A stretch of 64,000 bases of DNA from Collimonas antrihumi. GTDB taxonomy: Bacteria > Pseudomonadota > Gammaproteobacteria > Burkholderiales > Burkholderiaceae_D. The number at the start of each line of letters is the position of its first letter. Position 1 is the first letter of the stretch. Below the pieces are notes generated by a model. That model saw only the letters and a program-made list of their open reading frames with translations. It was not told where the DNA came from and searched no databases. The stretch spans positions 42,443 to 106,442 of the forward strand of contig NZ_JAGQED010000015.1 in the NCBI RefSeq assembly GCF_018304965.1, in the 5' to 3' direction. The position numbers were made by a program, and so were the translations under genes. Positions 48,188 through 56,196 of the stretch are shown piece by piece.

Positions 48188-50734
48188 ATGTACCGGCGTT
48201 TACTCGAAAGTTATCCAGCAGAGGCAGATCGTTACGACGAAATGCTTGAAGCCGGCGGTCGCCTGCGGCCGCATTGGCGTACGCTGATCGATCAGCTGGA
48301 AGGCCTGTCGCCAGAGATTCTGCGGCGCCGTGCGCGCGAGGTGCGCGAAGCGATTGCTGCAGAAGGCGTTACCTACAATGTGTACGCCGACCCGCAAGGC
48401 GCCAACCGCCCTTGGGAGCTGGATCTGTTGCCGCAGATCATCTCCGCCGATGAATGGCAGACCTTGTCCGCAGCGGTAACACAGCGCGCGCGTCTGCTCA
48501 ACGCGGTGCTGGCCGATCTGTACGGCCCGCAAACTCTGCTTTCCGAAGGATTGCTGCCACCGGCATTGGTGTTCGGCCAGCATGGCTACCTTTGGCCCTG
48601 CCGCGGCATCGAACCGCCGGCAGGCATACATTTGCACCTGTATGCGATCGATCTGGCACGCTCGCCGGATGGCCACTGGTGGGTCATGTCGGATCGCACC
48701 CAAGGGCCCTCGGGCGCCGGTTATGCCTTGCAGAACCGGCAGATCATGGCGCGCGCATTGCCGGATACGGTGCGCGACATGCATGTCCAATCCCTGCTGA
48801 AATTTTTCCATACGTTGCACGACAGCCTGAACACGCTGGCGCCGGCCGGCGGTGAACCGCCGCTGGTGGTATTGCTGACGCCGGGGCCGTATAACGAAAC
48901 CTATTCCGAGCATGCATTCCTGGCGCATACCCTGGGCTTTCCGCTGGTCGAAGGGGCCGACCTGATGGTGCGTGGCGATATGGTGTACCTGAAGACGCTG
49001 AGCGGCTTGCGACGGGTCCATGCGATCCTGCGGCGGCTGGATGACGATTATTGCGATCCACTCGAATTGCGCGCCGATTCAGCGCTCGGCATTCCGGGAT
49101 TGGTGCAGGCGGCACGCCTTGGCAATGTGCTGATCGCCAATTCACTTGGAAGCGGCGTGCTCGAATCCGGCGCCTTGCACGGCTTCCTGCCAGCCATCTG
49201 CGAGCGCTTGCTGGGTCAGCCGCTGGCGCTGCCGGCGGTGGCATCGTGGTGGTGCGGTGAAAAGCCGGCGCTAGATTACACCCTGGCCAATCTGGAACAG
49301 CTGGTGATCATGCCGGCGTTTCCATCCATGCGCATGCAACCGGTCTATGGCCACAGCCTGAACGCGCAATCGCGCCAGCGCCTGGTCGACAGCTTGCTGG
49401 CCCAGCCGCATGCCTATGTGGCGCAGGAATGGGTGCGCTTGTCGCAGGCGCCGGTATTGTCGCGCAGCGGCGAATATCGTTTGATGAGCCGCGCGGTGAG
49501 CCTGCGGGTATTCGTGGTCGCCGCTGCCGATGGCAGCTATCATGTGATGCCGGGCGGCCTGACACGTGTCGCACCGCGTCAGCGCAAGGATGTGGTATCG
49601 ATGCAGCAGGGCGGCGCCAGCAAAGATGTGTGGGTGCTGAGCCCGGTGCGACCGGAGGCGAGCGAAGCGGCCGCATCATTGGCAGCGCCGCTGGACGCTA
49701 TCGATGGCCGGCAACGTGCATTGGATACGATATACAGCACCGTCGATATTTCATCGCATGCCGGCGAAAACCTGTTCTGGATGGGGCGCTACGCCGAGCG
49801 CTGCGACAACCTGGCGCATCTGCTCAGGGCGACTCTGCAACGCAGCACCGATCTGCAGGGTGAAGCGCGCGAGACTTTCTACCAGCTCTGTGAAATCTGC
49901 CGCGGCCTCGGGATTGCGCTGCCAAGCGCTACGCCTGCAGGACGGCCAACCGTCAACGCCATGCAACAAGGCCTGATTGCCGCCATAGTCGATCCCACCG
50001 CGAGCATCAGCATCGCCGCCAATCTGCGTCATTTGCATCATTGCGGTTACCAGGTGCGTGAGCACCTCTCGCTGGATAACTGGCAGGCGCTTAATCGCAT
50101 GCCTGGCCTGACGGCGGACAGCAGTGGCCAGGTTGGCGTGACGCCTGCCGCTGCGCTGAGCATGCTGAACAACGTGATCCAGGCTTGCGTCGGCCTGGCC
50201 GGACACGCGCTGGACGATATGACGCGCGACGAAGGCTGGCATTTCCTGATGCTGGGCCGGCATATAGAACGCATGACCCATCTGGCGACCTTGTTCGGCC
50301 AGTTCCTGCGGCTGCCGGCGGAGCGCCAGAACCAGACCTTGCCGTGGTTGCTGGAGTCGGCCAACAGCGTGGTCACTTATCGCGTGCGCTATCGGCGTGC
50401 GCCGGAATGGCTGCCGGTATTGCATCTGCTGGTGTTCGACGTCAGCAATCCGCATGGCATCGCATTCCAATTCCATATGCTGGAGCGCTATCTGAGCGAT
50501 ATCGCGGAACAACTCGGCACCCTCAACATGGATACGCCGGCACATTTATCGGCGTTGCTGCGCGAATTTGAATTACAGGATTTAAGTCATGATTCCTTGT
50601 TTGTGGCAGATGCGCATGCGCGTCTGGTGCAACTGATGCGGGATGCGATTGCCGGTGCTTTTTCCCTGTCCGACGAATTGGCCCGGCATTTCTTTACGCC
50701 GCTGAACGCACCGGTGAGCCAGGGAGTGTCATGA
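48188..50734 (+). CDS. Circularly permuted ATP-grasp/alpha-E fusion protein (locus 2)
   Basis: An 848-residue fusion. Residues 1-490 parallel the locus 1 ATP-grasp protein: WVMSDRTQGPSGAGYALQNR, VHAILRRLDDDYCDPLELR, VSLRVFVV, PGGLTRVA and MQQGGASKDVWVL. Residues about 535-845 are an alpha-E domain starting SSHAGENLFWMGRYAERCDNLAHLLRA and ending LARHFF. In the first motif, Ser168 replaces the Glu158 of the locus 1 protein while Asp169 is kept, so the two ligases may differ in metal or substrate handling. The fusion confirms that the two domains act together. Stop and next start overlap (ATGA). Confidence 0.92.
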   Translation: MYRRLLESYPAEADRYDEMLEAGGRLRPHWRTLIDQLEGLSPEILRRRAREVREAIAAEGVTYNVYADPQGANRPWELDLLPQIISADEWQTLSAAVTQRARLLNAVLADLYGPQTLLSEGLLPPALVFGQHGYLWPCRGIEPPAGIHLHLYAIDLARSPDGHWWVMSDRTQGPSGAGYALQNRQIMARALPDTVRDMHVQSLLKFFHTLHDSLNTLAPAGGEPPLVVLLTPGPYNETYSEHAFLAHTLGFPLVEGADLMVRGDMVYLKTLSGLRRVHAILRRLDDDYCDPLELRADSALGIPGLVQAARLGNVLIANSLGSGVLESGALHGFLPAICERLLGQPLALPAVASWWCGEKPALDYTLANLEQLVIMPAFPSMRMQPVYGHSLNAQSRQRLVDSLLAQPHAYVAQEWVRLSQAPVLSRSGEYRLMSRAVSLRVFVVAAADGSYHVMPGGLTRVAPRQRKDVVSMQQGGASKDVWVLSPVRPEASEAAASLAAPLDAIDGRQRALDTIYSTVDISSHAGENLFWMGRYAERCDNLAHLLRATLQRSTDLQGEARETFYQLCEICRGLGIALPSATPAGRPTVNAMQQGLIAAIVDPTASISIAANLRHLHHCGYQVREHLSLDNWQALNRMPGLTADSSGQVGVTPAAALSMLNNVIQACVGLAGHALDDMTRDEGWHFLMLGRHIERMTHLATLFGQFLRLPAERQNQTLPWLLESANSVVTYRVRYRRAPEWLPVLHLLVFDVSNPHGIAFQFHMLERYLSDIAEQLGTLNMDTPAHLSALLREFELQDLSHDSLFVADAHARLVQLMRDAIAGAFSLSDELARHFFTPLNAPVSQGVS

Positions 50735-51675
50735 TGAGCGAGCACCCCTCTCACACTTATCACATCCGTCACGATACGCACTATGCGTATTCGCAAGCGG
50801 TGCGCTTGTCGCACCAGATGCTGCGCCTGACGCCGCGTTCGCTGCCATGGCAAACCTGCACTTCGCACGGCATCAGCATTACGCCCGAACCGCAAAACCT
50901 GCGATTGCTGCTGGACAGTTTCGGCAATCCGATGCAATCGTTTTCGCTAGAAAGCGATCATACCGATCTGCGCGCGCTGGCGGAATCCTGGGTGACGCTG
51001 ACGCCGCGCCAATTGCCTTCGGTGACACCGTCTTGGGAACAAGCGCGCGCGGCACTCTCGTATCACGCCGGTCAGTTCTTATTGCCTGACGATCTGGAAG
51101 CCACGCGTTACTTGTTTGAATCGGCGCACGTGAGGATCAAGCGCGAACTTCTGGCCTACGCAGCAGAGTCGTTTACGCCCGGATTGCCGTTGCTGGCAGG
51201 AGTGGAAGCTTTGATGACGCGGATTTTCCAGGAATTCACGTTCGATCCGCTGGCGACCACGGTATCCACCCCGATCACAGAGGTGTTTGCCACCCGGCGC
51301 GGCGTCTGCCAGGATTTCGCGCACTTCATGCTGTCATGCTTGCGTACATTGGGTTTGGCGGCGCGCTATGTCAGCGGTTATCTGCTGACTGAACCGCCGC
51401 CGGGACAGCCGCGTTTGATCGGCGCCGACGCTTCGCATGCCTGGGTGTCGGTATATTGTCCGAGCTTCGATGGCCAGCCCAGCAGTTGGATAGATGCTGA
51501 TCCGACCAACGGCATCTTTCCGGACACCGGCCACATCACGCTCGGCTGGGGCCGCGATTTTCTCGACGTTTCGCCCTTGCGCGGCGTGCTGATCGGCGGC
51601 GGCCAGCAAACCATGGATGTGGCGGTGACGGTATTGCCGGCACATGAGGCGCCGGGGTTTGGTTTTGCGGTTTGA
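50731..51675 (+). CDS. Transglutaminase-like family protein (locus 2)
   Basis: A 314-residue protein of the same family as the 38.5-kb gene. N domain (about 8-110, TYHIRHDTHYAYSQAVRLSHQMLRLTPR). Catalytic Cys193 (RRGVCQDFAHFML), His236 (DASHAWVSVYCP) and Asp257 (WIDADPTNG). It ends with the GWGRDFLDVSPLRGVLIGGG block typical of the family. It overlaps the ATP-grasp/alpha-E gene by 4 bases; a second ATG directly after the first is an equal start. No signal peptide. The spacer to the convergent effector gene holds a 14-bp palindrome (ATTGATTAATCAAT, 51698-51711) and no clear terminator. Confidence 0.92.
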   Translation: MMSEHPSHTYHIRHDTHYAYSQAVRLSHQMLRLTPRSLPWQTCTSHGISITPEPQNLRLLLDSFGNPMQSFSLESDHTDLRALAESWVTLTPRQLPSVTPSWEQARAALSYHAGQFLLPDDLEATRYLFESAHVRIKRELLAYAAESFTPGLPLLAGVEALMTRIFQEFTFDPLATTVSTPITEVFATRRGVCQDFAHFMLSCLRTLGLAARYVSGYLLTEPPPGQPRLIGADASHAWVSVYCPSFDGQPSSWIDADPTNGIFPDTGHITLGWGRDFLDVSPLRGVLIGGGQQTMDVAVTVLPAHEAPGFGFAV

Positions 51676-51778
51676 GGCTGCAGGTTTTTCGGAGAGCATT
51701 GATTAATCAATACTTTGGAGATTTGATCAGCATGTCGTGGAGATGGCAATCACCTACGCTGATCTGGCCGGGATTCGA

Positions 51779-53815
51779 TCAAAACACTATCCGCCGCCGT
51801 AAATAGCCGCTGCCTTCGCGGCGTTTATTGGTTTGCGGTGAGATGAACTTACTCCGTAAATCCGCTACATTGGCATCGGTTTGTAGCGGGAAAAGCTGCG
51901 CCAATTTTTGTTGCTGTACCGGGTCAAACTGCGTTTGCTGCTCGGCATTTTCCATCGCTTTGAATTGCTCAGCGCGATGGCCAGGCGCATTTTCTGCCTC
52001 TTGGCAAATATCGAGTTTTTCCTGCATCATGGCCGCCATGCCGGGGGCGTCCTTGATCGCATTTTGATAATTATTCCACACTTGCCGATCGTAAGGCGAG
52101 GTCGGTCCGCGCCCGCTCTTGCTGTACTGGCGCACCATATCCAATATCCTTTCGGCCTTTTCTTCATCGGCGCTATACCCCACCATCGAAAACCCCGCCA
52201 GCGAATCGTGCACCTGGTCACGCAATAACAGCATGTACGGCTCATCGAATGACGCCGGCGGCCGCTCAAACTGTTTGAATGCCCATAACTCATCTGTGCG
52301 TGGCGCTACCTTGTTTCTGTATAACTGCTGTTGCCACTGATTTGAATTGGCGATCTCTTCGTGTTCCAGCGGAAGGTCATAGTGACGGCCACCCTGCTGC
52401 GCAAAGTAGATACGCTTACGCAATATAGCCAGATCGCCTTTGAGCAAATCATTGTAGCTGCGGATATCTTCCTTCTCTTGTGGATTCTTGGCACGGGTAT
52501 AGGGCGGGATGTGCGTGAAATCATGGAGCCATCTGCTGCGGAACAGGTAAAGCAAACGCATATGTTCGCGCACTATCTTGTCGTAATCGTTGCTCTGGAA
52601 TTGTTCCTTGCCGTAATCCATGTAAGTATTCCAGGCTCGGCTGATTACCGGATCAATCTCGTAGTCTGCTCTCAAGTCGGACGGCATGACGCAATACGCC
52701 GCCAGCGGTACACCCGCAACAGTAGCAGCGTGATGCATGTGCAGTAGCGGAATCTGCGACAACATCAGACCCGTTTTCATGCCGCGCCCTTGATCGCCGG
52801 GGCCGTAACCGCCACCGACATCGCTATGCACACCGGGGTAAATATATTCGGATACGTTGTTACCCGTCACCCGGGTGACCGGAAAGTTACGGCGCTGCTC
52901 GTGCGCGGCAATGTAGTGCACGGTTTTTTTAACGCATTGGGGCAATGGCTTGAGCGTTTCCGCTGCCCAGCTAAAGTGGCCGTTGGCAAAGAACAGCGGT
53001 GTGCTTTCTGCTGCAGAATTCGCCAATCCAATCGATGCCACACTATCGAACAGACCTAAAAATGTAATCTCCGCCGGCATGCCGGCCAATTTCCCGTCTT
53101 TCAACATATCGGAAAACCAATAGCAGAAAGCCCGAGCTTCCACTGCGCCGCGTGAAAAGCCGAATACGTTTAGTGTGATTTTTGGGATATCCGGCCATCG
53201 TCTGGCTGCGCGCGCTTTACCCAGCTTGTCGTTTAATTCTTTGTTGAGTGCGTCAAACCAGGTGCGACGGTCGGGGCGCGGCTCATGGGCGTCGCGTAGT
53301 GGGTCGTTGGTTTCGACGTCTTGGGCGTATTGTTGGATTTTGGCGGGGATGTCGTTATCTTCAAACATTCTGGCGCCGTCGCTAAATGCTTGATGAATGG
53401 CGTTATAAACCTGAAGTAATCCAAATAAAATCCGCGCTTGCCCACCTTTGCCAAGGGCCTTGCCATCTGCGCTTTCGCGCCATTCTCGGTTCTCTGGAAA
53501 ACGTGTGCCCAAACCCGGAACATAAATCCGGTAATGCCCAGTTGCTTTCAGGGTACCGGCGCGGTCAGCAGCTTTATGCGCTTTGAATAATTTGACGACA
53601 TTGGTATGCGATTGCAACGGTTCATCACGAATCATATTATTGTTGGTGCCATCGAAGAACAAACCGATCTTGACGAATTTTTGGCACGGAGGTGCATTTT
53701 TTGCAGGCTGATCATCTATGCCTTGCACGTGGCGGCATTCTGCTGTGGACAGAAGCATTTCATTTTCAGCGTTATCGGAAATATGCGACGGTGCGGATTG
53801 AATTGGAATATTCAT
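51779..53815 (-). CDS. Tle1-like lipase, DUF2235 family type VI secretion effector
   Basis: A 678-residue alpha/beta hydrolase. DUF2235 begins KIGLFFDGTNNN (about 49-60). The nucleophile motif is G219-F-S221-R-G223 within LNVFGFSRGAVEAR. Asp257 (LGLFDSVAS) and His330 (GVHSDVGGGY) complete a plausible Ser-Asp-His triad. This is the Tle1 arrangement of phospholipase A effectors delivered by type VI secretion to attack membranes of competitors. The C-terminal half (about 400-678) is unrecognised and rich in charged residues; it has no evident toxin domain. The gene starts immediately after the stop of a DUF3304 lipoprotein gene and is last in the DUF4123-led operon. No VgrG, PAAR or T6SS core gene is in the window. 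Confidence 0.85.
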   Translation of the reverse strand: MNIPIQSAPSHISDNAENEMLLSTAECRHVQGIDDQPAKNAPPCQKFVKIGLFFDGTNNNMIRDEPLQSHTNVVKLFKAHKAADRAGTLKATGHYRIYVPGLGTRFPENREWRESADGKALGKGGQARILFGLLQVYNAIHQAFSDGARMFEDNDIPAKIQQYAQDVETNDPLRDAHEPRPDRRTWFDALNKELNDKLGKARAARRWPDIPKITLNVFGFSRGAVEARAFCYWFSDMLKDGKLAGMPAEITFLGLFDSVASIGLANSAAESTPLFFANGHFSWAAETLKPLPQCVKKTVHYIAAHEQRRNFPVTRVTGNNVSEYIYPGVHSDVGGGYGPGDQGRGMKTGLMLSQIPLLHMHHAATVAGVPLAAYCVMPSDLRADYEIDPVISRAWNTYMDYGKEQFQSNDYDKIVREHMRLLYLFRSRWLHDFTHIPPYTRAKNPQEKEDIRSYNDLLKGDLAILRKRIYFAQQGGRHYDLPLEHEEIANSNQWQQQLYRNKVAPRTDELWAFKQFERPPASFDEPYMLLLRDQVHDSLAGFSMVGYSADEEKAERILDMVRQYSKSGRGPTSPYDRQVWNNYQNAIKDAPGMAAMMQEKLDICQEAENAPGHRAEQFKAMENAEQQTQFDPVQQQKLAQLFPLQTDANVADLRSKFISPQTNKRREGSGYLRRRIVF

Positions 53816-54304
53816 TTATTCTTCCTCTGGCGGTGCGGTAACACTATCTGGGGAAATGGGATGTTTGGAGCTTTCTGGAGCATAAATAGGCGAGGCAACT
53901 ATTCGCACCTCATCATTTCCAAAAAAATGGACCGCGAGCGTTCCCGCCTTCTCATATCTTCTGATCGTGGTGGTTTTTTCTATCCAGTCGCGGCCATTGG
54001 GTTTCCAACGTACCTTGACTTTCATTCCTGGCTGCCATTGCTTCGGAAGTATGTAACCGGCGGCGACAATACCGCCACAATCTAGACCGCTTGCCATGCG
54101 TGAACTAAATGGCTCTTGCACATAGAAAGAATAGATATAGCCCACTCCCGGATGGGAAAAGCAACCTATCGATACAGGTACCATTGGAATATTTACTAGT
54201 TTTGAGGTTTTTTTTGCTGGGGCTTCTGTAGTAACTGCCGGTGATATTGCGCAAGCGGACAGCGCTAGCGTTGCGGAAAATAGCAGGAGATATTGGATGC
54301 GCAT
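53816..54304 (-). CDS. DUF3304 lipoprotein, probable immunity protein (copy 1)
   Basis: A 162-residue lipoprotein: signal peptide MRIQYLLLFSATLALSAC with lipobox L-S-A-C, then a domain with NIPMVPVSIGCFSHPGVGYIYSFYV, GGIVAAGYILPKQWQPGM and KVKVRWKPNGRDWIEKTT. DUF3304 proteins commonly neighbour DUF2235 effectors. A periplasm-facing lipoprotein is what immunity to a periplasm-acting phospholipase would need, so immunity is inferred, not shown. AAAGGA precedes the ATG. Its stop directly abuts the effector start. A close paralogue lies at 54447. Confidence 0.85.
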   Translation of the reverse strand: MRIQYLLLFSATLALSACAISPAVTTEAPAKKTSKLVNIPMVPVSIGCFSHPGVGYIYSFYVQEPFSSRMASGLDCGGIVAAGYILPKQWQPGMKVKVRWKPNGRDWIEKTTTIRRYEKAGTLAVHFFGNDEVRIVASPIYAPESSKHPISPDSVTAPPEEE

Positions 54305-54323
54305 GGTTTTCCTTTGGTTTAAT

Positions 54324-54446
54324 TTATGTGTACAAGAAAATCAGATCAGGCGCTTTCACTTGGAGGCATTCGGTAGTGGTCGGCAGCATTTCAGTTACTG
54401 TGTTATCGGAAATGCTTAGCGGTGCGGATTGAATTGGCAAATTCAT
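54324..54446 (-). pseudogene. 40-codon remnant of a second Tle1-like effector gene
   Basis: The frame begins M-N-L-P-I-Q-S-A-P-L-S-I-S-D-N and continues to about residue 27 in register with the intact effector start M-N-I-P-I-Q-S-A-P-S-H-I-S-D-N (E-M-L then T-x-E-C are shared too). It then diverges and stops at TAA after 40 codons. Like the intact gene it starts immediately after the stop of a DUF3304 gene. This shows that a DUF3304-effector pair was duplicated and the upstream effector copy was deleted beyond its first 80-90 bases. Confidence 0.85.
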
Positions 54447-54932
54447 TTAATCCACCTCTGGTGGCGCAACGGTAAGACTTTCAAGGATGGGATGTTTGGG
54501 ACTTTCCGGATAAGGAAGCGATGAAACTATTCGGACTTCATCATTGATAAAAAAGTGCGCGAACAGATTTCCTGCCCTCTCATACCGTCTGATTGTCGTG
54601 GTTTTTTCTATCCAGTCGCGACCGTTAGGCTTCCAGCGTACCTTGACTTTCATTCCTGGCTGCCATTGCTTCGGAAGTATGTAACCGGCTGCGACAATGC
54701 CGCCGCAACTCAACCCTCCTGCCATTCGCGAACTAAAAGGTTCTTGCACATAAAATGCGTTGATGTAGGGCGCTCCATCATGACTGAGGCAGCCTATTGA
54801 TACAGGCACCATTGGAATATTGAGCAGTTTGGAGGTTTTTTTTGCTGGCGCTTCTGTAGTAACTTGCGGCGGCGTTGCGCACGCAGTGAGCGCCAGAGCA
54901 GCTGCAAATAGTAGTAGATGCTGAATGCGCAC
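54447..54932 (-). CDS. DUF3304 lipoprotein, probable immunity protein (copy 2)
   Basis: A 161-residue paralogue of the 53816 gene: about the same signal peptide (IQHLLLFAAALALTAC), the NIPMVPVSIGC block, and an almost unchanged core GGIVAAGYILPKQWQPGMKV...WKPNGRDWIEKTTTIRRYE. Differences concentrate after the lipobox, at residues about 45-62 (SHDGAPYINAFYVQ against SHPGVGYIYSFYVQ) and at the C-terminus. It starts at GTG 54932, preceded by AAAGGA exactly as in copy 1; the longer frame to 55028 runs into the DUF4123 gene. It is followed by the effector remnant, so it may be an orphan immunity gene. Confidence 0.83.
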   Translation of the reverse strand: MRIQHLLLFAAALALTACATPPQVTTEAPAKKTSKLLNIPMVPVSIGCLSHDGAPYINAFYVQEPFSSRMAGGLSCGGIVAAGYILPKQWQPGMKVKVRWKPNGRDWIEKTTTIRRYERAGNLFAHFFINDEVRIVSSLPYPESPKHPILESLTVAPPEVD

Positions 54933-54978
54933 GGCTTTCCTTTGACTAAGTTTTGCTGATCCAAAAATTTGGAATGAA

Positions 54979-55857
54979 TTAGCTGGCACGTTGCAGTGCG
55001 ACGTCGACACCATGCTCCTGTGCTGCATCCAGCAATGCCAATGCCTGATACCTATCTGGCATCATCAACGCATCCACTATTAAATTTCGCCGATCGGTAT
55101 CCTTCTTGATGCCGCGCAGATCCATCTCTTTCAGTAAGCCGGCAATCATCGTGTAGAGAGTAGATGCTGTACGCCCCACAACAATTTGCGGAACTGTTTC
55201 GGCGAAATTGCACAAGATAAAATCCGCCTCGCTGCTATCGATCAAGCCGACGTATTGCCTGTCGGTGATGTCGATGGCGTTGTCTTCACCGATAACGGGC
55301 GGGGTATAGGCAGTTGCGTCGAGGCAAGTTCCGTCAATGGTGGTAAGCGTGCCTTTCCGGTTGATCAAATGCCACGCGGTGAAGCCGGAACAGAACGCGC
55401 TGCGCTGCGCGTCATTGAACATGTTCAGCATATTTTGGCTGCACATGGTATCGGCAAAGCGTACCAGCATGCATAAGCCGTCTGAGGTGGTGCGTATCTG
55501 TAGAAACGCGGCGAAGTGCCGTTGCAGTGCATCGATGGTCAGCGGGCTTTGCAAAATGCTGAACATCGGCTTGCCTTCGCTAGCAGCCAGCAACGGTGGC
55601 AAATTCTTCTGCGTCAAGTTCAATAGAAACGGCGAGCATTCTTCGTATCCGCTTAGCCTCGTATTGTCATACAGCGATACCACGCTGCTATCGCTTTGCT
55701 GGCTGTGTTTCCAAAGCCGGAGACCTACGTCGTCGTCAAATGCACCATCGACCAGCGCATACATATAGAGCTTGCCGTATTTTTCGACCAGTTCGCCGGC
55801 GGTAGTCAGGATCAGATCGTTTAACTCGGGATGGTGTGGGTCGACACCGAAATACAT
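54979..55857 (-). CDS. DUF4123 protein, type VI effector adaptor/chaperone
   Basis: A 292-residue protein. The DUF4123 domain occupies about residues 28-150: LYMYALVDGAFDDDVGLRLW, ECSPFLLNL, TTSDGLCMLVRFADTMC and LNMFNDAQRSAFCSGFTAWH. Such proteins (Tap/Tec) load effectors onto VgrG spikes. It is the first gene of the minus-strand island, with AAGGGG upstream of ATG 55857, and its stop is 46 bases before the DUF3304 copy 2 start. The C-terminal half (150-292) probably recognises the cognate effector. This context strongly supports type VI delivery of the Tle1-like lipase. Confidence 0.85.
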   Translation of the reverse strand: MYFGVDPHHPELNDLILTTAGELVEKYGKLYMYALVDGAFDDDVGLRLWKHSQQSDSSVVSLYDNTRLSGYEECSPFLLNLTQKNLPPLLAASEGKPMFSILQSPLTIDALQRHFAAFLQIRTTSDGLCMLVRFADTMCSQNMLNMFNDAQRSAFCSGFTAWHLINRKGTLTTIDGTCLDATAYTPPVIGEDNAIDITDRQYVGLIDSSEADFILCNFAETVPQIVVGRTASTLYTMIAGLLKEMDLRGIKKDTDRRNLIVDALMMPDRYQALALLDAAQEHGVDVALQRAS

Positions 55858-56196
55858 GGAGTTTCCCCTTAGGTTAAGTCGTTAAATGTTGGGGCAGTAG
55901 CGCCGACATTGCGCACGCTGAGTTGCCTGGACACTGAACTGCCAGCGTCGCCGACCAAGTGACTTAAGCTAAAGGAATTGGGTGTTTTTAGGATGAGCGG
56001 TCTGATTTTGCTAACGAATTTGTCGGAAATAGCGGTCATTTGGCACATCCTCATGGCGAGCGGGAGTGCTGACTATTGCATAGAGAATGACGAGATGCAA
56101 GAAAAACAATTGACAAATAAATATCAATTGTTGGTTAATGTTATTTATGATTTTTGGCTGACGACTATCGCTCAAGTATTTTAAGAAAGAGCGGAT
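55858..56196. other. 339-base AT-rich spacer without a supported gene
   Basis: This stretch separates the effector island from the symporter gene; both neighbours are on the minus strand. It is visibly more AT-rich than its surroundings, especially 56040-56185, and should hold the promoter of the DUF4123 operon. A frame at 55978-56184 has no recognisable content and poor codon use. No terminator is evident for transcription leaving the symporter gene. Confidence 0.6.

Noticed and set aside
55978..56184. 68-codon frame in the AT-rich spacer before the symporter
   Set aside because: No homology recognised, weak start and AT-rich composition consistent with non-coding DNA.
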